DNA from: Bacillus swezeyi
Lineage (GTDB): Bacteria; Bacillota; Bacilli; Bacillales; Bacillaceae
Assembly (NCBI RefSeq): GCF_001969815.1
Contig: NZ_MRBK01000007.1
Span: forward strand, 1 to 64,000
Direction: 5' to 3'
Length of the DNA stretch: 64,000 nucleotides
Shown here: piece after piece, positions 1 to 8,443 of the stretch
How the letters are laid out: each line of letters starts with the position of its first letter
How positions within the stretch are numbered: the stretch's first letter is position 1
Made by a program: the position numbers and the translations under genes
Notes under the pieces: model-generated
Told to the model about the DNA's origin: nothing
Database searches by the model: none
The model's input: the letters and a program-made list of their open reading frames with translations, nothing else

Positions 1-88
1 GTTATACAAATACCTTTTATTATAAACATTAAGAGAAAAATAACAGAAATATCGTTGTGATATTTATATGAACATATTATATTTCGGA

Positions 89-118
89 TTGACAAATGTA
101 CGTACAAAAAAATATACT
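89..118 (+). promoter_or_regulatory. araB promoter with AraR-type operator
   Basis: A sigma-A promoter is readable: TTGACA at 89-94, an 18-bp spacer and TATACT at 113-118. The spacer holds the perfect palindrome TGTACGTACA (97-106), flanked by A-rich sequence, which resembles the B. subtilis AraR operator core (ATTTGTACGTACAAAT). A repressor bound here would cover the -35/-10 spacer, so arabinose-relieved repression is the natural reading. The araR gene is not in the window. The site assignment is by consensus only. Confidence 0.72.
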
Positions 119-198
119 AAGGTTGTAATAAAGTTAAGCGAAAAGGAAAAGGCCTTCTTTCGAATAATATTGAAATCGCTATCAGAGGGGGGATTAAC

Positions 199-1809
199 GT
201 GAAAGCGAATCGAGTAAACATCAAGCAAGCGATAACTGAGGGAGAAACATCACTTGGAATTGAATTCGGATCCACACGTATTAAAGCAGTGTTGATTGAT
301 AGTAGTTTTGAAACAATCGCATCTGGAAGTTATGAGTGGGAAAACCTCTTGGAAGATGGATTTTGGACGTACAACTTAGTCGGTATCATCACTGGATTGC
401 AAACAGCTTATAGTGAAATGAAGAATGAAGTTGAACGAAATTATGGCATCACCATTCGCAAAATCGGTTCTATTGGATTTTCTGCAATGATGCATGGGTA
501 TATGGCTTTTGACAACACAGGGGAGCTGCTTGTTCCGTTTCGAACTTGGCGTAACTCAACAACCAGTGCTGCAGCAAAAGAATTAACTGATCAATTTCAA
601 TTCAATATCCCCGAACGGTGGAGTATTGCTCACTTATATCAAGCAATATTAAATGAAGAGAAGCATTTGCCTCGCATTGATTATATCACCACTTTAGCTG
701 GGTACATTCACTGGTTACTGACTGGTAATAAAGCAATTGGCATTGGAGATGCTTCGGGCATGTTCCCAATTGATGAATCAACGCAAAATTACAATGAATC
801 GATGGTCAAGCAGTTTGATGAACTGATTTCGGACAAAGGCTATCCTTGGAAGCTAAAGGGTATTCTTCCTAAAATTTATATTTCAGGCGAGCAAGCTGGT
901 GAATTAACCGAAATTGGTGCAAAAATTCTGGATCAATCAAAAAATTTACAACCAGGCATTCCAATTTGTCCACCGGAAGGCGATGCTGGAACAGGAATGG
1001 TTGCTACGAATAGTGTGAGGAAACGCACTGGAAACATCTCAGTAGGAACTTCAGTTTTTGCCATGATTGTATTAGAGAAAGAACTTTCAAAAGTATATCC
1101 AGAAATTGATTTGGTAACAACGCCAAACGGCAGTCCAGTTGGAATGGTTCATGCGAATAACTGCTCAAGTGATATGAATGCTTGGCTAGGATTGTTCCGT
1201 GAATTTTTTGAGGCAATGGGACAAAAGGTTGAAACGAATAAATTATTCGAAGTGATGTTAAATAAAGCATTGGAAGCTGACTCGGATGGCGGTGGTTTAC
1301 TAAGCTACGGTTATTTCTCTGGTGAAAATATTACAGGATTAGAAAAAGGCCGGCCATTATTTGTCCGCTCACCAGAGAGTCGTTTCAATTTAGCAAACTT
1401 CATGCGAACACACCTTTTTACAGCTTTTGGTGCTTTGAAAGTCGGGATGGATATTTTAACAAAAGAAGAGAATATTGAAATTGATAGCGTTTTAGCTCAC
1501 GGTGGTTTATTCAAAACCCCTCTTGTTGGACAAAAAATTGTTGCAGCTGCAATGAATACGCCAGTATCTGTTATGGCAACAGCCGGAGAAGGCGGTGCGT
1601 GGGGAATAGCTATTCTTGCTTCTTACATGATGAACAAAGATCAAGAAGAAAGCTTAGAAGACTTCCTCGACAAAAAAGTCTTTGAAGAGGATGATAGGCA
1701 AGAAATTTTCCCGGATCAATTAGATGTTGAAGGATTTGAAGCATTTATCGTACGGTACAAAAAAGGTTTAATGATTGAACGGGCCGCTGTGGATCATTTG
1801 ATTGAATGA
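199..1809 (+). CDS. araB: L-ribulokinase (FGGY family)
   Basis: This is a 536-aa FGGY carbohydrate kinase that should phosphorylate L-ribulose to L-ribulose 5-phosphate in the cytoplasm. The N-terminal ATP-site segment [16 protein letters not shown] (about residues 18-33) and the C-terminal [14 protein letters not shown] segment (about 433-446) are characteristic. The sequence is of the xylulokinase-like ribulokinase type found in lactic acid bacteria rather than the classical AraB of B. subtilis, and its role is fixed mainly by the following araD and araA. The start is GTG at 199, preceded by a GAGGGGGG Shine-Dalgarno. It is first in the operon, behind an AraR-type operator. The DNA is clearly more AT-rich than the genes after 8400, which suggests transfer. 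Xylulokinase is the main alternative. Confidence 0.85.
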   Translation: MKANRVNIKQAITEGETSLGIEFGSTRIKAVLIDSSFETIASGSYEWENLLEDGFWTYNLVGIITGLQTAYSEMKNEVERNYGITIRKIGSIGFSAMMHGYMAFDNTGELLVPFRTWRNSTTSAAAKELTDQFQFNIPERWSIAHLYQAILNEEKHLPRIDYITTLAGYIHWLLTGNKAIGIGDASGMFPIDESTQNYNESMVKQFDELISDKGYPWKLKGILPKIYISGEQAGELTEIGAKILDQSKNLQPGIPICPPEGDAGTGMVATNSVRKRTGNISVGTSVFAMIVLEKELSKVYPEIDLVTTPNGSPVGMVHANNCSSDMNAWLGLFREFFEAMGQKVETNKLFEVMLNKALEADSDGGGLLSYGYFSGENITGLEKGRPLFVRSPESRFNLANFMRTHLFTAFGALKVGMDILTKEENIEIDSVLAHGGLFKTPLVGQKIVAAAMNTPVSVMATAGEGGAWGIAILASYMMNKDQEESLEDFLDKKVFEEDDRQEIFPDQLDVEGFEAFIVRYKKGLMIERAAVDHLIE

Positions 1810-1831
1810 GTGGAAAGATGGAGGGATTGAC

Positions 1832-2527
1832 GTGCTAGAACAACTGAAAGAAGAAGTATTACAAGCCAATTTGGATTTACCTAAATATGGACTCGTGAAA
1901 TACACGTGGGGAAATGCAAGTGCTATTGACCGTGAAACGGGTTTATTCGTTATCAAACCTAGCGGTGTTGATTATGAAACGATGAAAGCTAGTGATATGG
2001 CGGTTGTTGATTTAGATGGCAATGTTGTTGAAGGAGAGCTGAGGCCTTCATCAGATACAGCGACTCACGCAGTCATTTATAAGCATTACCCTGAAATTGG
2101 TGGTATTGTACACACTCATTCAACTTGGGCGACAATCTGGGCTCAAGCAGGCCTTGATGTTCCAGCGATGGGGACCACTCATGCAGACACATTCTATGGT
2201 TCCGTACCATGTGCCCGTTACTTGACACAAGAGGAGATTGATCGTGGTTACGAAGTAGAAACAGGTAATGTCATTATCGAAACATTTGAAGAGCGTGGGT
2301 TAGATATTTTAGCTGTTCCTGGTGTCTTACTTCATGGTCATGGTCCATTTACTTGGGGCAAAGATGTAAAATCAGCAGTATTGAATAGTGTAGTGTTGGA
2401 CGAAGTTGCGAAAATGAATTTATTTACACGAGAATTAAATCTTTTTGCAAAAGAATTACCACAACGTATTTTAGATAAACATTATTTACGAAAACACGGT
2501 AAAGATGCTTATTATGGTCAAAAGTAA
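1832..2527 (+). CDS. araD: L-ribulose-5-phosphate 4-epimerase
   Basis: This 231-aa class II aldolase-fold enzyme converts L-ribulose 5-phosphate to D-xylulose 5-phosphate, the last dedicated step of arabinose catabolism. Visible motifs are GNASAID and [11 protein letters not shown] near the N-terminus, the metal-binding [17 protein letters not shown], and the third metal-ligand region HGHGPFTWG. The start chosen is GTG at 1832, because GGAGGG lies at 1820-1825 with six bases of spacing and because the protein then has the usual 231-residue length. An upstream in-frame ATG at 1802 has no such site. The start lies 22 bp after the araB stop, so the genes are co-transcribed. Confidence 0.93.
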   Translation: MLEQLKEEVLQANLDLPKYGLVKYTWGNASAIDRETGLFVIKPSGVDYETMKASDMAVVDLDGNVVEGELRPSSDTATHAVIYKHYPEIGGIVHTHSTWATIWAQAGLDVPAMGTTHADTFYGSVPCARYLTQEEIDRGYEVETGNVIIETFEERGLDILAVPGVLLHGHGPFTWGKDVKSAVLNSVVLDEVAKMNLFTRELNLFAKELPQRILDKHYLRKHGKDAYYGQK

Positions 2528-2579
2528 TAACAATTCTATCAAACTATCCATTATCACATTAATTTAAGAAAAGAGGGTT

Positions 2580-4007
2580 ATGATGTTAACAACAGGGAAA
2601 AAAGAATTTTGGTTTGTCGTAGGTTCACAACATCTTTACGGGGAAGAAGCGTTAGCAGAAGTCAGAGCGCACGCGCAAGCCATAACTGATGCATTAAATG
2701 AAAGCGCTGTTTTACCATACCCGCTTGTATTGCAAGATTTAGCTGTTAATGCAGATAAAATCACAAGCATCATGAAAGAAGTAAACTATCGTGACGAAGT
2801 TGCCGGTGTTATCACTTGGATGCATACTTTCTCACCTGCAAAAATGTGGATTCGCGGAACAAAATTATTACAAAAACCATTACTTCATTTAGCGACACAA
2901 TATAATGAAAGTATTCCATGGACAACGATTGACATGGACTTTATGAACCTGAATCAATCTGCTCATGGTGACCGTGAATATGGTTTTATCAATGCCCGTT
3001 TGAAAAAACAAAATAAAGTTGTCGTAGGTCATTGGGAGCGCCCTGAAGTGCAACAGCAAATTGCAGAATGGATGGACGCAGCGGTTGCTTATAACGAAAG
3101 CTTCAACATCAAGGTCGCTCGATTTGGTGACAACATGCGTAACGTTGCTGTTACCGAAGGGGATAAAGTTGAAGCACAAATTCAATTTGGCTGGACAGTT
3201 GATTACTTTGGTATTGGTGATCTTGTTCAATACGTGAATGCGGTTACAGATGAAGAAATTAATCATTTGTTTGCAGAATACGCAGACCTATATGAATTTG
3301 ATTATGGTACTTACAGTCAGGAAGATTGGGAGAAGAGCGTAAAAGTACAAGCAAGCTATGAAATCGCCATTAAACGTTTCCTGGATGATGGTGGTTATAA
3401 TGCCTTCACAACTAACTTTGAAGATTTATATGGGATGAAACAACTTCCGGGTCTTGCCGTCCAACGTTTGATGGCCCAAGGATATGGCTTTGCTGGTGAA
3501 GGAGATTGGAAAACTGCAGCGCTCGATCGCTTGCTCAAAGTGATGAGCCGTAACCAATCAACTGGTTTTATGGAAGATTACACATATGAATTAGCTGCCG
3601 GTCAAGAATCAATCCTTCAATCACATATGCTTGAAGTTGACCCATCTTTAGCAAGCAGCAAACCAAAAATTATCGTATCTCCATTAGGTATTGGTGATCG
3701 TGAAGACCCAGCACGCCTAGTGTTCGACGGAAAAGCAGGAGATGGTGTGGTTGTTTCAATGGCAGACTTTGGTACGCACTATAAACTGTTGATTAACGAA
3801 GTTTCTGCATTTGAACCAACAGTTCCAGCACCAAACCTTCCAGTGGCACGGGTACTTTGGGAAGTGAAGCCTAACTTCCAAGATGGAGTGAAAGCATGGC
3901 TTGAGAATGGCGGCGGTCACCATACAGTTGTTTCATTGAATTTAACAACAGACCAAATGATCACTTATGCAAAGCTAGTTGACCTGGAATATGTAGTTAT
4001 TAAGTAA
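2580..4007 (+). CDS. araA: L-arabinose isomerase
   Basis: This 475-aa cytoplasmic enzyme isomerises L-arabinose to L-ribulose, the entry step of the pathway. The opening ([17 protein letters not shown]) and the segments [25 protein letters not shown] and the C-terminal [13 protein letters not shown] are typical of AraA, including conserved acidic and His metal-site regions. Two ATG codons in a row (2580 and 2583) follow an AAGAGGG Shine-Dalgarno. It is 52 bp after araD in the same operon. The length is close to the family norm (about 475-500). The gene order B-D-A matches that of lactobacilli and pediococci, not the A-B-D order of the native Bacillus operon. Confidence 0.95.
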   Translation: MMLTTGKKEFWFVVGSQHLYGEEALAEVRAHAQAITDALNESAVLPYPLVLQDLAVNADKITSIMKEVNYRDEVAGVITWMHTFSPAKMWIRGTKLLQKPLLHLATQYNESIPWTTIDMDFMNLNQSAHGDREYGFINARLKKQNKVVVGHWERPEVQQQIAEWMDAAVAYNESFNIKVARFGDNMRNVAVTEGDKVEAQIQFGWTVDYFGIGDLVQYVNAVTDEEINHLFAEYADLYEFDYGTYSQEDWEKSVKVQASYEIAIKRFLDDGGYNAFTTNFEDLYGMKQLPGLAVQRLMAQGYGFAGEGDWKTAALDRLLKVMSRNQSTGFMEDYTYELAAGQESILQSHMLEVDPSLASSKPKIIVSPLGIGDREDPARLVFDGKAGDGVVVSMADFGTHYKLLINEVSAFEPTVPAPNLPVARVLWEVKPNFQDGVKAWLENGGGHHTVVSLNLTTDQMITYAKLVDLEYVVIK

Positions 4008-4060
4008 TGCCTCTAACCTCCGAGGAGGTGAAAAATAGGTATATCAGATATCAAAATATT

Positions 4061-4194
4061 CATGGTTTTGTAAGCGCTATCGTTATGTTCCGGAAAAATT
4101 GAAAGCGTTTAATAATAGGTGAATAAAACCATGAGATTTAGTGAGAAATCCCAACAATATCCTAGCATGTATTTGCAGTTTGAAAACGCTTTTA
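4061..4194 (+). promoter_or_regulatory. Three cre-like sites between araA and the transporter gene
   Basis: The 267-bp gap 4008-4274 holds three matches to the CcpA operator consensus TGWAARCGYTWNCW: TGTAAGCGCTATCG (4069-4082), TGAAAGCGTTTAAT (4100-4113) and TGAAAACGCTTTTA (4181-4194). Each has one or two mismatches. Two of them sit between inverted arms CATGGTTTT (4061-4069) and AAAACCATG (4125-4133). A GGAGGTG at 4023 looks like an unused ribosome binding site. Together these suggest a separate, glucose-repressed control point for the transporter. No confident -35/-10 was picked. Confidence 0.55.
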
Positions 4195-4207
4195 TTATTT
4201 CTTAAAA

Positions 4208-4237
4208 AGCCACCAATATTTTTAGTGGTGGGATTTT
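4208..4237 (+). terminator. Rho-independent terminator or attenuator before the transporter
   Basis: The arms CCACCA (4210-4215) and TGGTGG (4226-4231) enclose an AT loop and are followed by GATTTTT. The hairpin would end the araBDA message, or attenuate read-through into the transporter gene that starts 38 bp later. Confidence 0.6.
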
Positions 4238-4274
4238 TACACAATATAATTTCAACCTTGAGGAGGGAACTTTA

Positions 4275-5669
4275 ATGGTTAATGAAAAGAAAATCTCAAG
4301 TGGCTTCATTTATTTTTTCGGGGCTTTTGCCGGCATTCTTTTCGGTTATGATATCGGCGTTATGACGGGTGCTTTGCCTTTTCTGCAACATGATTGGAAC
4401 CTTCAAGACAACGCTGGGGTTGTTGGCTGGATTACCTCTTCGGTGATGTTAGGAGCTATTTTTGGAGGTGCCCTGGCCGGACAACTTTCTGATCGTTTGG
4501 GACGGCGCAAAATGATTTTAATTTCCGCTATCATTTTTGTTGTTGGATCCATTTTGTCAGGAATAGCACCTCATAATGGGGTACTGTTTTTGATTGTTTC
4601 TCGGGTTTTATTGGGATTGGCCGTTGGTGCTGCTTCTGCATTGGTCCCAGCCTATATGTCGGAAATGGCGCCTGCACGTTTACGTGGACGGCTGTCAGGA
4701 ATTAATCAAACAATGATTTGTTCTGGAATGTTGCTTTCTTACATTGTTGATTTTCTATTGAAAGATTTACCAGAAACAATGGCATGGCGGTTGATGCTTG
4801 GTTTGGCTGCCGTACCTGCTTTGATCTTATATGTTGGAATGTTAAAGTTACCCGAATCACCACGTTTTTTAATAAAGAACAATAAACTTGATGAAGCTCG
4901 CAAGGTGTTGAGCTATCTTCGCTCTAACAAAGGAGAGATTGATTCTGAAATAACACAAATTCAAGAAACTGCCAGAGAGGAAGCAAAGGCAAATCAAAAA
5001 GCATCATGGGCTACACTCTTAAGCAATAAATATCGTTTTTTATTAATTGCCGGTGTGGGTGTTGCTGCTTTTCAACAATTCCAAGGTGCAAACGCAATTT
5101 TTTATTACATTCCTTTGATTGTAGAAAAAGCAACAGGGAATGCAGCAAGTTCAGCGTTGATGTGGCCGATTATTCAAGGAGTTATTCTCGTGCTAGGTTC
5201 ATTACTGTTCATCGTGATTGCTGATAAATTTAATCGCCGTACTTTATTAACAGTAGGCGGAACAATTATGGGGCTGTCCTTTATTTTGCCGGCAATATTG
5301 AATATATTAATTCCTAATGCAAATCCGATGATGATGGTTGTCTTTTTAAGTATCTATGTAGCACTTTATTCATTCACTTGGGCGCCTTTAACTTGGGTCA
5401 TAGTTGGAGAAATTTTCCCGCTGGCAATTCGCGGGCGTGCGTCGGGATTAGCTTCGTCATTTAACTGGATTGGTTCTTTCTTGGTTGGATTGCTATTTCC
5501 TATTATGACCGCTTCGATGTCTCAAGAAGCTGTGTTTGCAATCTTCGGTGTGATTTGTTTACTTGGAGTTGTATTTATCCGGACACGCGTTCCTGAAACT
5601 CGAGGTCGTAGTTTAGAGGAAATTGAAAAAAATGGAGAAAATAAACGAGTTGACGGAAGAAGCGCCTAA
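4275..5669 (+). CDS. MFS sugar:H+ symporter (arabinose/xylose type)
   Basis: This 464-aa inner-membrane transporter belongs to the sugar porter branch of the major facilitator superfamily, like AraE, XylE and lactobacillar AraT. Signatures are FGYDIGVMTGALPF in TM1, the A-loop LSDRLGRRKM, the PESPRFL motif after TM6, FQQFQGANAIFYY in TM7 (sugar-binding QQ) and the C-terminal PETRGRSLEEIE. Twelve hydrophobic segments are evident. The start ATG at 4275 follows GAGGAGGG. The position directly after araBDA makes L-arabinose the likely substrate, though xylose cannot be excluded from sequence. Upstream cre-like sites suggest catabolite repression. Confidence 0.88.
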   Translation: MVNEKKISSGFIYFFGAFAGILFGYDIGVMTGALPFLQHDWNLQDNAGVVGWITSSVMLGAIFGGALAGQLSDRLGRRKMILISAIIFVVGSILSGIAPHNGVLFLIVSRVLLGLAVGAASALVPAYMSEMAPARLRGRLSGINQTMICSGMLLSYIVDFLLKDLPETMAWRLMLGLAAVPALILYVGMLKLPESPRFLIKNNKLDEARKVLSYLRSNKGEIDSEITQIQETAREEAKANQKASWATLLSNKYRFLLIAGVGVAAFQQFQGANAIFYYIPLIVEKATGNAASSALMWPIIQGVILVLGSLLFIVIADKFNRRTLLTVGGTIMGLSFILPAILNILIPNANPMMMVVFLSIYVALYSFTWAPLTWVIVGEIFPLAIRGRASGLASSFNWIGSFLVGLLFPIMTASMSQEAVFAIFGVICLLGVVFIRTRVPETRGRSLEEIEKNGENKRVDGRSA

Positions 5670-5855
5670 ATAAACCTATGAGGTTTGGAGTGGAAATCTA
5701 AGAAGGTTCAAAGAAGATATCTTGGGTACCACTTATCGCAGGGGAAATCTTCGCACTAGTGCATTTTGAAACAGGGGTTTCAAAAGTGAAGACACTTTTG
5801 TATTCATCATATTCAAATCGTGAACATGTGGATTTCCTCACGGTGCCTTACTTGA

Positions 5856-5885
5856 GGGCGAAGTTGCTTACTTCGTCCTTTTTTC
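5856..5885 (+). terminator. Terminator after the sugar transporter
   Basis: GGGCGAAGT (5856-5864) pairs with ACTTCGTCC (5870-5878) around a five-base loop and is followed by a run of T. It lies 187 bp after the transporter stop. The DNA between (5670-5855) has no recognisable gene. Confidence 0.75.
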
Positions 5886-5948
5886 AATTATTAAAAAAGT
5901 AAAACTGATTAGCCTCTTGTTTATATCATTTTCGCTCAATTGTACTAC

Positions 5949-6288
5949 ATGACACTGATTTTTTCTGTTGCGCAAGGGTTAATGGCAGCAAAAGCTGGCG
6001 CAATTTTTATTTCGCCATTCTTAGGGCGTTTAGATGATATCGGTGCGCCTGGGATCAAACTAATTGAGGGCTTACGGACAGTTTTGGATAACTACGGATC
6101 AAAAAGCTGAAATCATTGCCGTAAGTATTCGTAGTCTTTAGCATGTCGAAGGAACTGCTAAAGTTGGTGAGAATACTGCGACAATTCCCAGTTCGTTATA
6201 TCCTAAATGATGGAGCCGTCCTTTAACAGATAAAGGGGTTGCACAATTCATTAAATGTTGGGAAAACTTCAAGAAGGAGGAAGTTTAG
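5949..6288 (+). pseudogene. Transaldolase remnant (TalC/lactobacillar type)
   Basis: Reading from 5949 gives [18 protein letters not shown] and then [18 protein letters not shown], the core of small transaldolases. It then hits a frameshift at an A-run near 6105 and continues in another frame with [11 protein letters not shown], an in-frame stop, HVEG-AKVG, ATIPSSLYPK, a second stop, and PLTDKGVAQFIK to TAG at 6286-6288. The N-terminal half is missing. One frameshift and two nonsense codons make it non-functional. Together with the transketolase fragment it shows that the ara operon once carried the downstream pentose-phosphate genes. Confidence 0.85.
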
Positions 6289-6290
6289 AA

Positions 6291-6517
6291 TTGACAATTT
6301 GGCAGTAAACGCGTTCGTCCTTTAAGTATTGATGCAATTCAAAAAGCAAATTCGGGACATCCAGGTTTGCCGATGGGTGAGGCACCAACGGCTTACGTTC
6401 TTTGGTCAAAATTTTTAAACGAGAACCCTAAGACAGGGTGTGGTTGGACAAACCGTGACCGTTTCGTATTATCAGCTGGACACGGTTAAGCCATGCTATA
6501 TAGCTTGTTATTAAATA
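6291..6517 (+). pseudogene. Transketolase N-terminal remnant
   Basis: IDNLAVN, a frameshift, then from 6316 [35 protein letters not shown] and [12 protein letters not shown] read as the start of a transketolase (thiamine diphosphate-binding N-terminal domain). The codon after SAGHG is TAA (6487-6489) where the family has Ser, so it looks like a point nonsense mutation. The reading then continues AMLYSLL and is cut off at the inverted repeat beginning at 6514. About 75 of some 660 residues remain. It directly follows the transaldolase remnant. Confidence 0.85.
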
Positions 6518-6560
6518 CTCAATATGGAGGTGGAAAACTCCGCCCTCCATATTGAATATT
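6514..6560 (-). terminator. Long inverted repeat, probable terminator of the butanediol dehydrogenase gene
   Basis: Arms 6514-6530 and 6544-6560 are complementary at 16 of 17 positions (AATATGGAGG against CCTCCATATT in the middle). The repeat lies 10 bp beyond the stop of the minus-strand dehydrogenase gene. It also marks the exact right edge of the transketolase remnant, so it may be the boundary of the acquired segment. It has only a moderate T-run on either strand. Confidence 0.6.
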
Positions 6561-6569
6561 ATTTTAAAA

Positions 6570-7367
<798 letters not shown>

Positions 7368-7401
7368 CTATATGTAATTGGTATTTATTTGGTGAAAAAC
7401 T

Positions 7402-7429
7402 ATTATACCTTATATTTGTCAATTTGAAA
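7402..7429 (-). promoter_or_regulatory. Promoter of the butanediol dehydrogenase gene
   Basis: On the minus strand TATAAT (7402-7407) is preceded by a 16-bp spacer and TTTCAA (7424-7429). The leader to the ATG is about 45 nt. The -10 is perfect and the -35 is weak, so an activator is possible. Confidence 0.5.
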
Positions 7430-7521
7430 TAAAGTCGCGAGGATTGTAAAAAAGATGTGATATTTAAATAAAAGTTGAGATTTTCGAAAAAATTTATCTG
7501 TTTTTAAAAGGGGGACAGACG

Positions 7522-7568
7522 GCAAAAATAAAAAGGCATGAGTCCGGTACAGTATCGGACTCATGCCT
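7522..7568 (-). terminator. Strong terminator of the two small genes to its right
   Basis: A 13-bp stem pairs AGGCATGAGTCCG (7534-7546) with CGGACTCATGCCT (7556-7568). On the minus strand it is followed by TTTTTATTTTT. It lies 56 bp after the 41-aa gene. Confidence 0.85.
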
Positions 7569-7623
7569 ATCAAACTGATTCGTGTTTCACTATTGGGGCG
7601 CTTCAAAAAACGGGTGTTTTTAT

Positions 7624-7749
7624 TCAGCTGTCTTTGCGATTAAACAAATCGGTCATCGCGTGCATGAATTCGATTCCTTGAAAAACAAACAAATTCAAAG
7701 CTGCCAATGAAAAGAGTCCAATAATCACCGTTCTTATCATAAATAACAT
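7624..7749 (-). CDS. 41-aa small membrane protein, unknown
   Basis: The reading begins MLFMIRTVIIGLFSLAAL and ends FNRKDS. It consists of one hydrophobic segment (about residues 1-22) followed by a short amphipathic, charged tail. The start at 7749 has a strong TAGGAGG Shine-Dalgarno, and the gene begins 26 bp after the 114-aa gene and just before a strong terminator, so it should be the second gene of a two-gene operon. I do not recognise the family. A membrane-anchored small protein or accessory subunit is possible. The good ribosome site and clean operon context are the main support. Confidence 0.6.
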   Translation of the reverse strand: MLFMIRTVIIGLFSLAALNLFVFQGIEFMHAMTDLFNRKDS

Positions 7750-7775
7750 GTCTAAAACCTCCTATTTTAATATGG

Positions 7776-8120
7776 TTATGGTTTTAAAACATGCGCTTTA
7801 TCAAAATAAGAAGAGTGATAGAAAACAGCGAGCATAAATGCCTTCAGATGCTCTTTCCGCCGGTTCAGGATGTAAACTTGAGCAGAAGCGGCAGCTAAGA
7901 TTAAGAGCAGAATGAATTCAGCTCTTAAACCGAGTGAATTCGATAAAGATTTAGCCTTTTCATCACCATGTTTGCCGGCTGTCAGCTCATGAAGTTCATC
8001 ACCTGAAACAGCGGCTTTTTGTATATGATGATTCGCCGGCATCTGGGGCATTGAGAACGAATGAAGGCTCGCAATGACTAAAAAGAACATAGACAATTGC
8101 AGCAACAATGTCTTTTTCAT
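7776..8120 (-). CDS. 114-aa protein with signal peptide and one transmembrane segment, unknown
   Basis: Residues 1-22 (KKTLLLQLSMFFLVIASLHS) look like an uncleaved anchor or signal peptide. A polar His-containing region follows (about 25-65), then a second hydrophobic segment GLRAEFILLLILAAASAQVY (about 64-83) and a basic tail NRRKEHLK. It is preceded by a strong AAGGGGGG Shine-Dalgarno and shares an operon with the 41-aa protein. I do not recognise it. The two-segment layout would place the polar loop outside the cell. A cre-like box lies 126 bp upstream. Confidence 0.65.
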   Translation of the reverse strand: MKKTLLLQLSMFFLVIASLHSFSMPQMPANHHIQKAAVSGDELHELTAGKHGDEKAKSLSNSLGLRAEFILLLILAAASAQVYILNRRKEHLKAFMLAVFYHSSYFDKAHVLKP

Positions 8121-8443
8121 TAGATCTCACCCCCCTTAATGTCTCATCATCTTAGCATATTTTATTATATAATAAAAGATGATTTTTTTGTGACAGTTTT
8201 ATAATATTTATTGACAAATCTCTTATTTTTTCTCCAACTTTCTCGTGAAAACGCTTTTTTATGTATGATGACAGCGAAATCTTTGTTATAATGTGAAATG
8301 GGACTAAAGTAGCGAGGGTGTCATAAGGCGATAAGGAGAAAAAACAGAAAATTCTATCTTGTTTTGCTTGTGTCATTATTATGATATAATCCTATCATGT
8401 TAGGAAACTTAACATTAAAATCAGTTTGTTTCAGGAGGGTGCT
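8121..8443. other. Divergent intergenic region with cre-like box and alsT control
   Basis: This 323-bp divergent gap contains a hairpin ATCATCTT (8143-8150) / AAGATGAT with an inner TTATTATATAATAA palindrome, the cre-like TGAAAACGCTTTTT at 8246-8259, and the alsT promoter and TnrA-type box listed separately. A 74-codon minus-strand reading frame here (8152-8376) has no ribosome site or recognisable content, and I do not call it. Confidence 0.5.
8364..8414 (+). promoter_or_regulatory. alsT promoter with TnrA/GlnR-type box at the start site
   Basis: TATAAT at 8385-8390 is a perfect -10. A poor -35 (TTGCTT 8364-8369, spacer 15) precedes it. At 8398-8414 lies TGTTAGGAAACTTAACA, which fits the TnrA/GlnR consensus TGTNA-N7-TNACA exactly and spans the expected transcription start. 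A factor bound there would block initiation, so repression under nitrogen limitation is the prediction. Confidence 0.7.

Noticed and set aside
1004-1270. 88-codon minus-strand frame inside araB
   Set aside because: It is antisense to araB with no ribosome site.
8152-8376. 74-codon minus-strand frame between alsT and the small gene
   Set aside because: It lies across the promoter region, has no ribosome site and no recognisable content.
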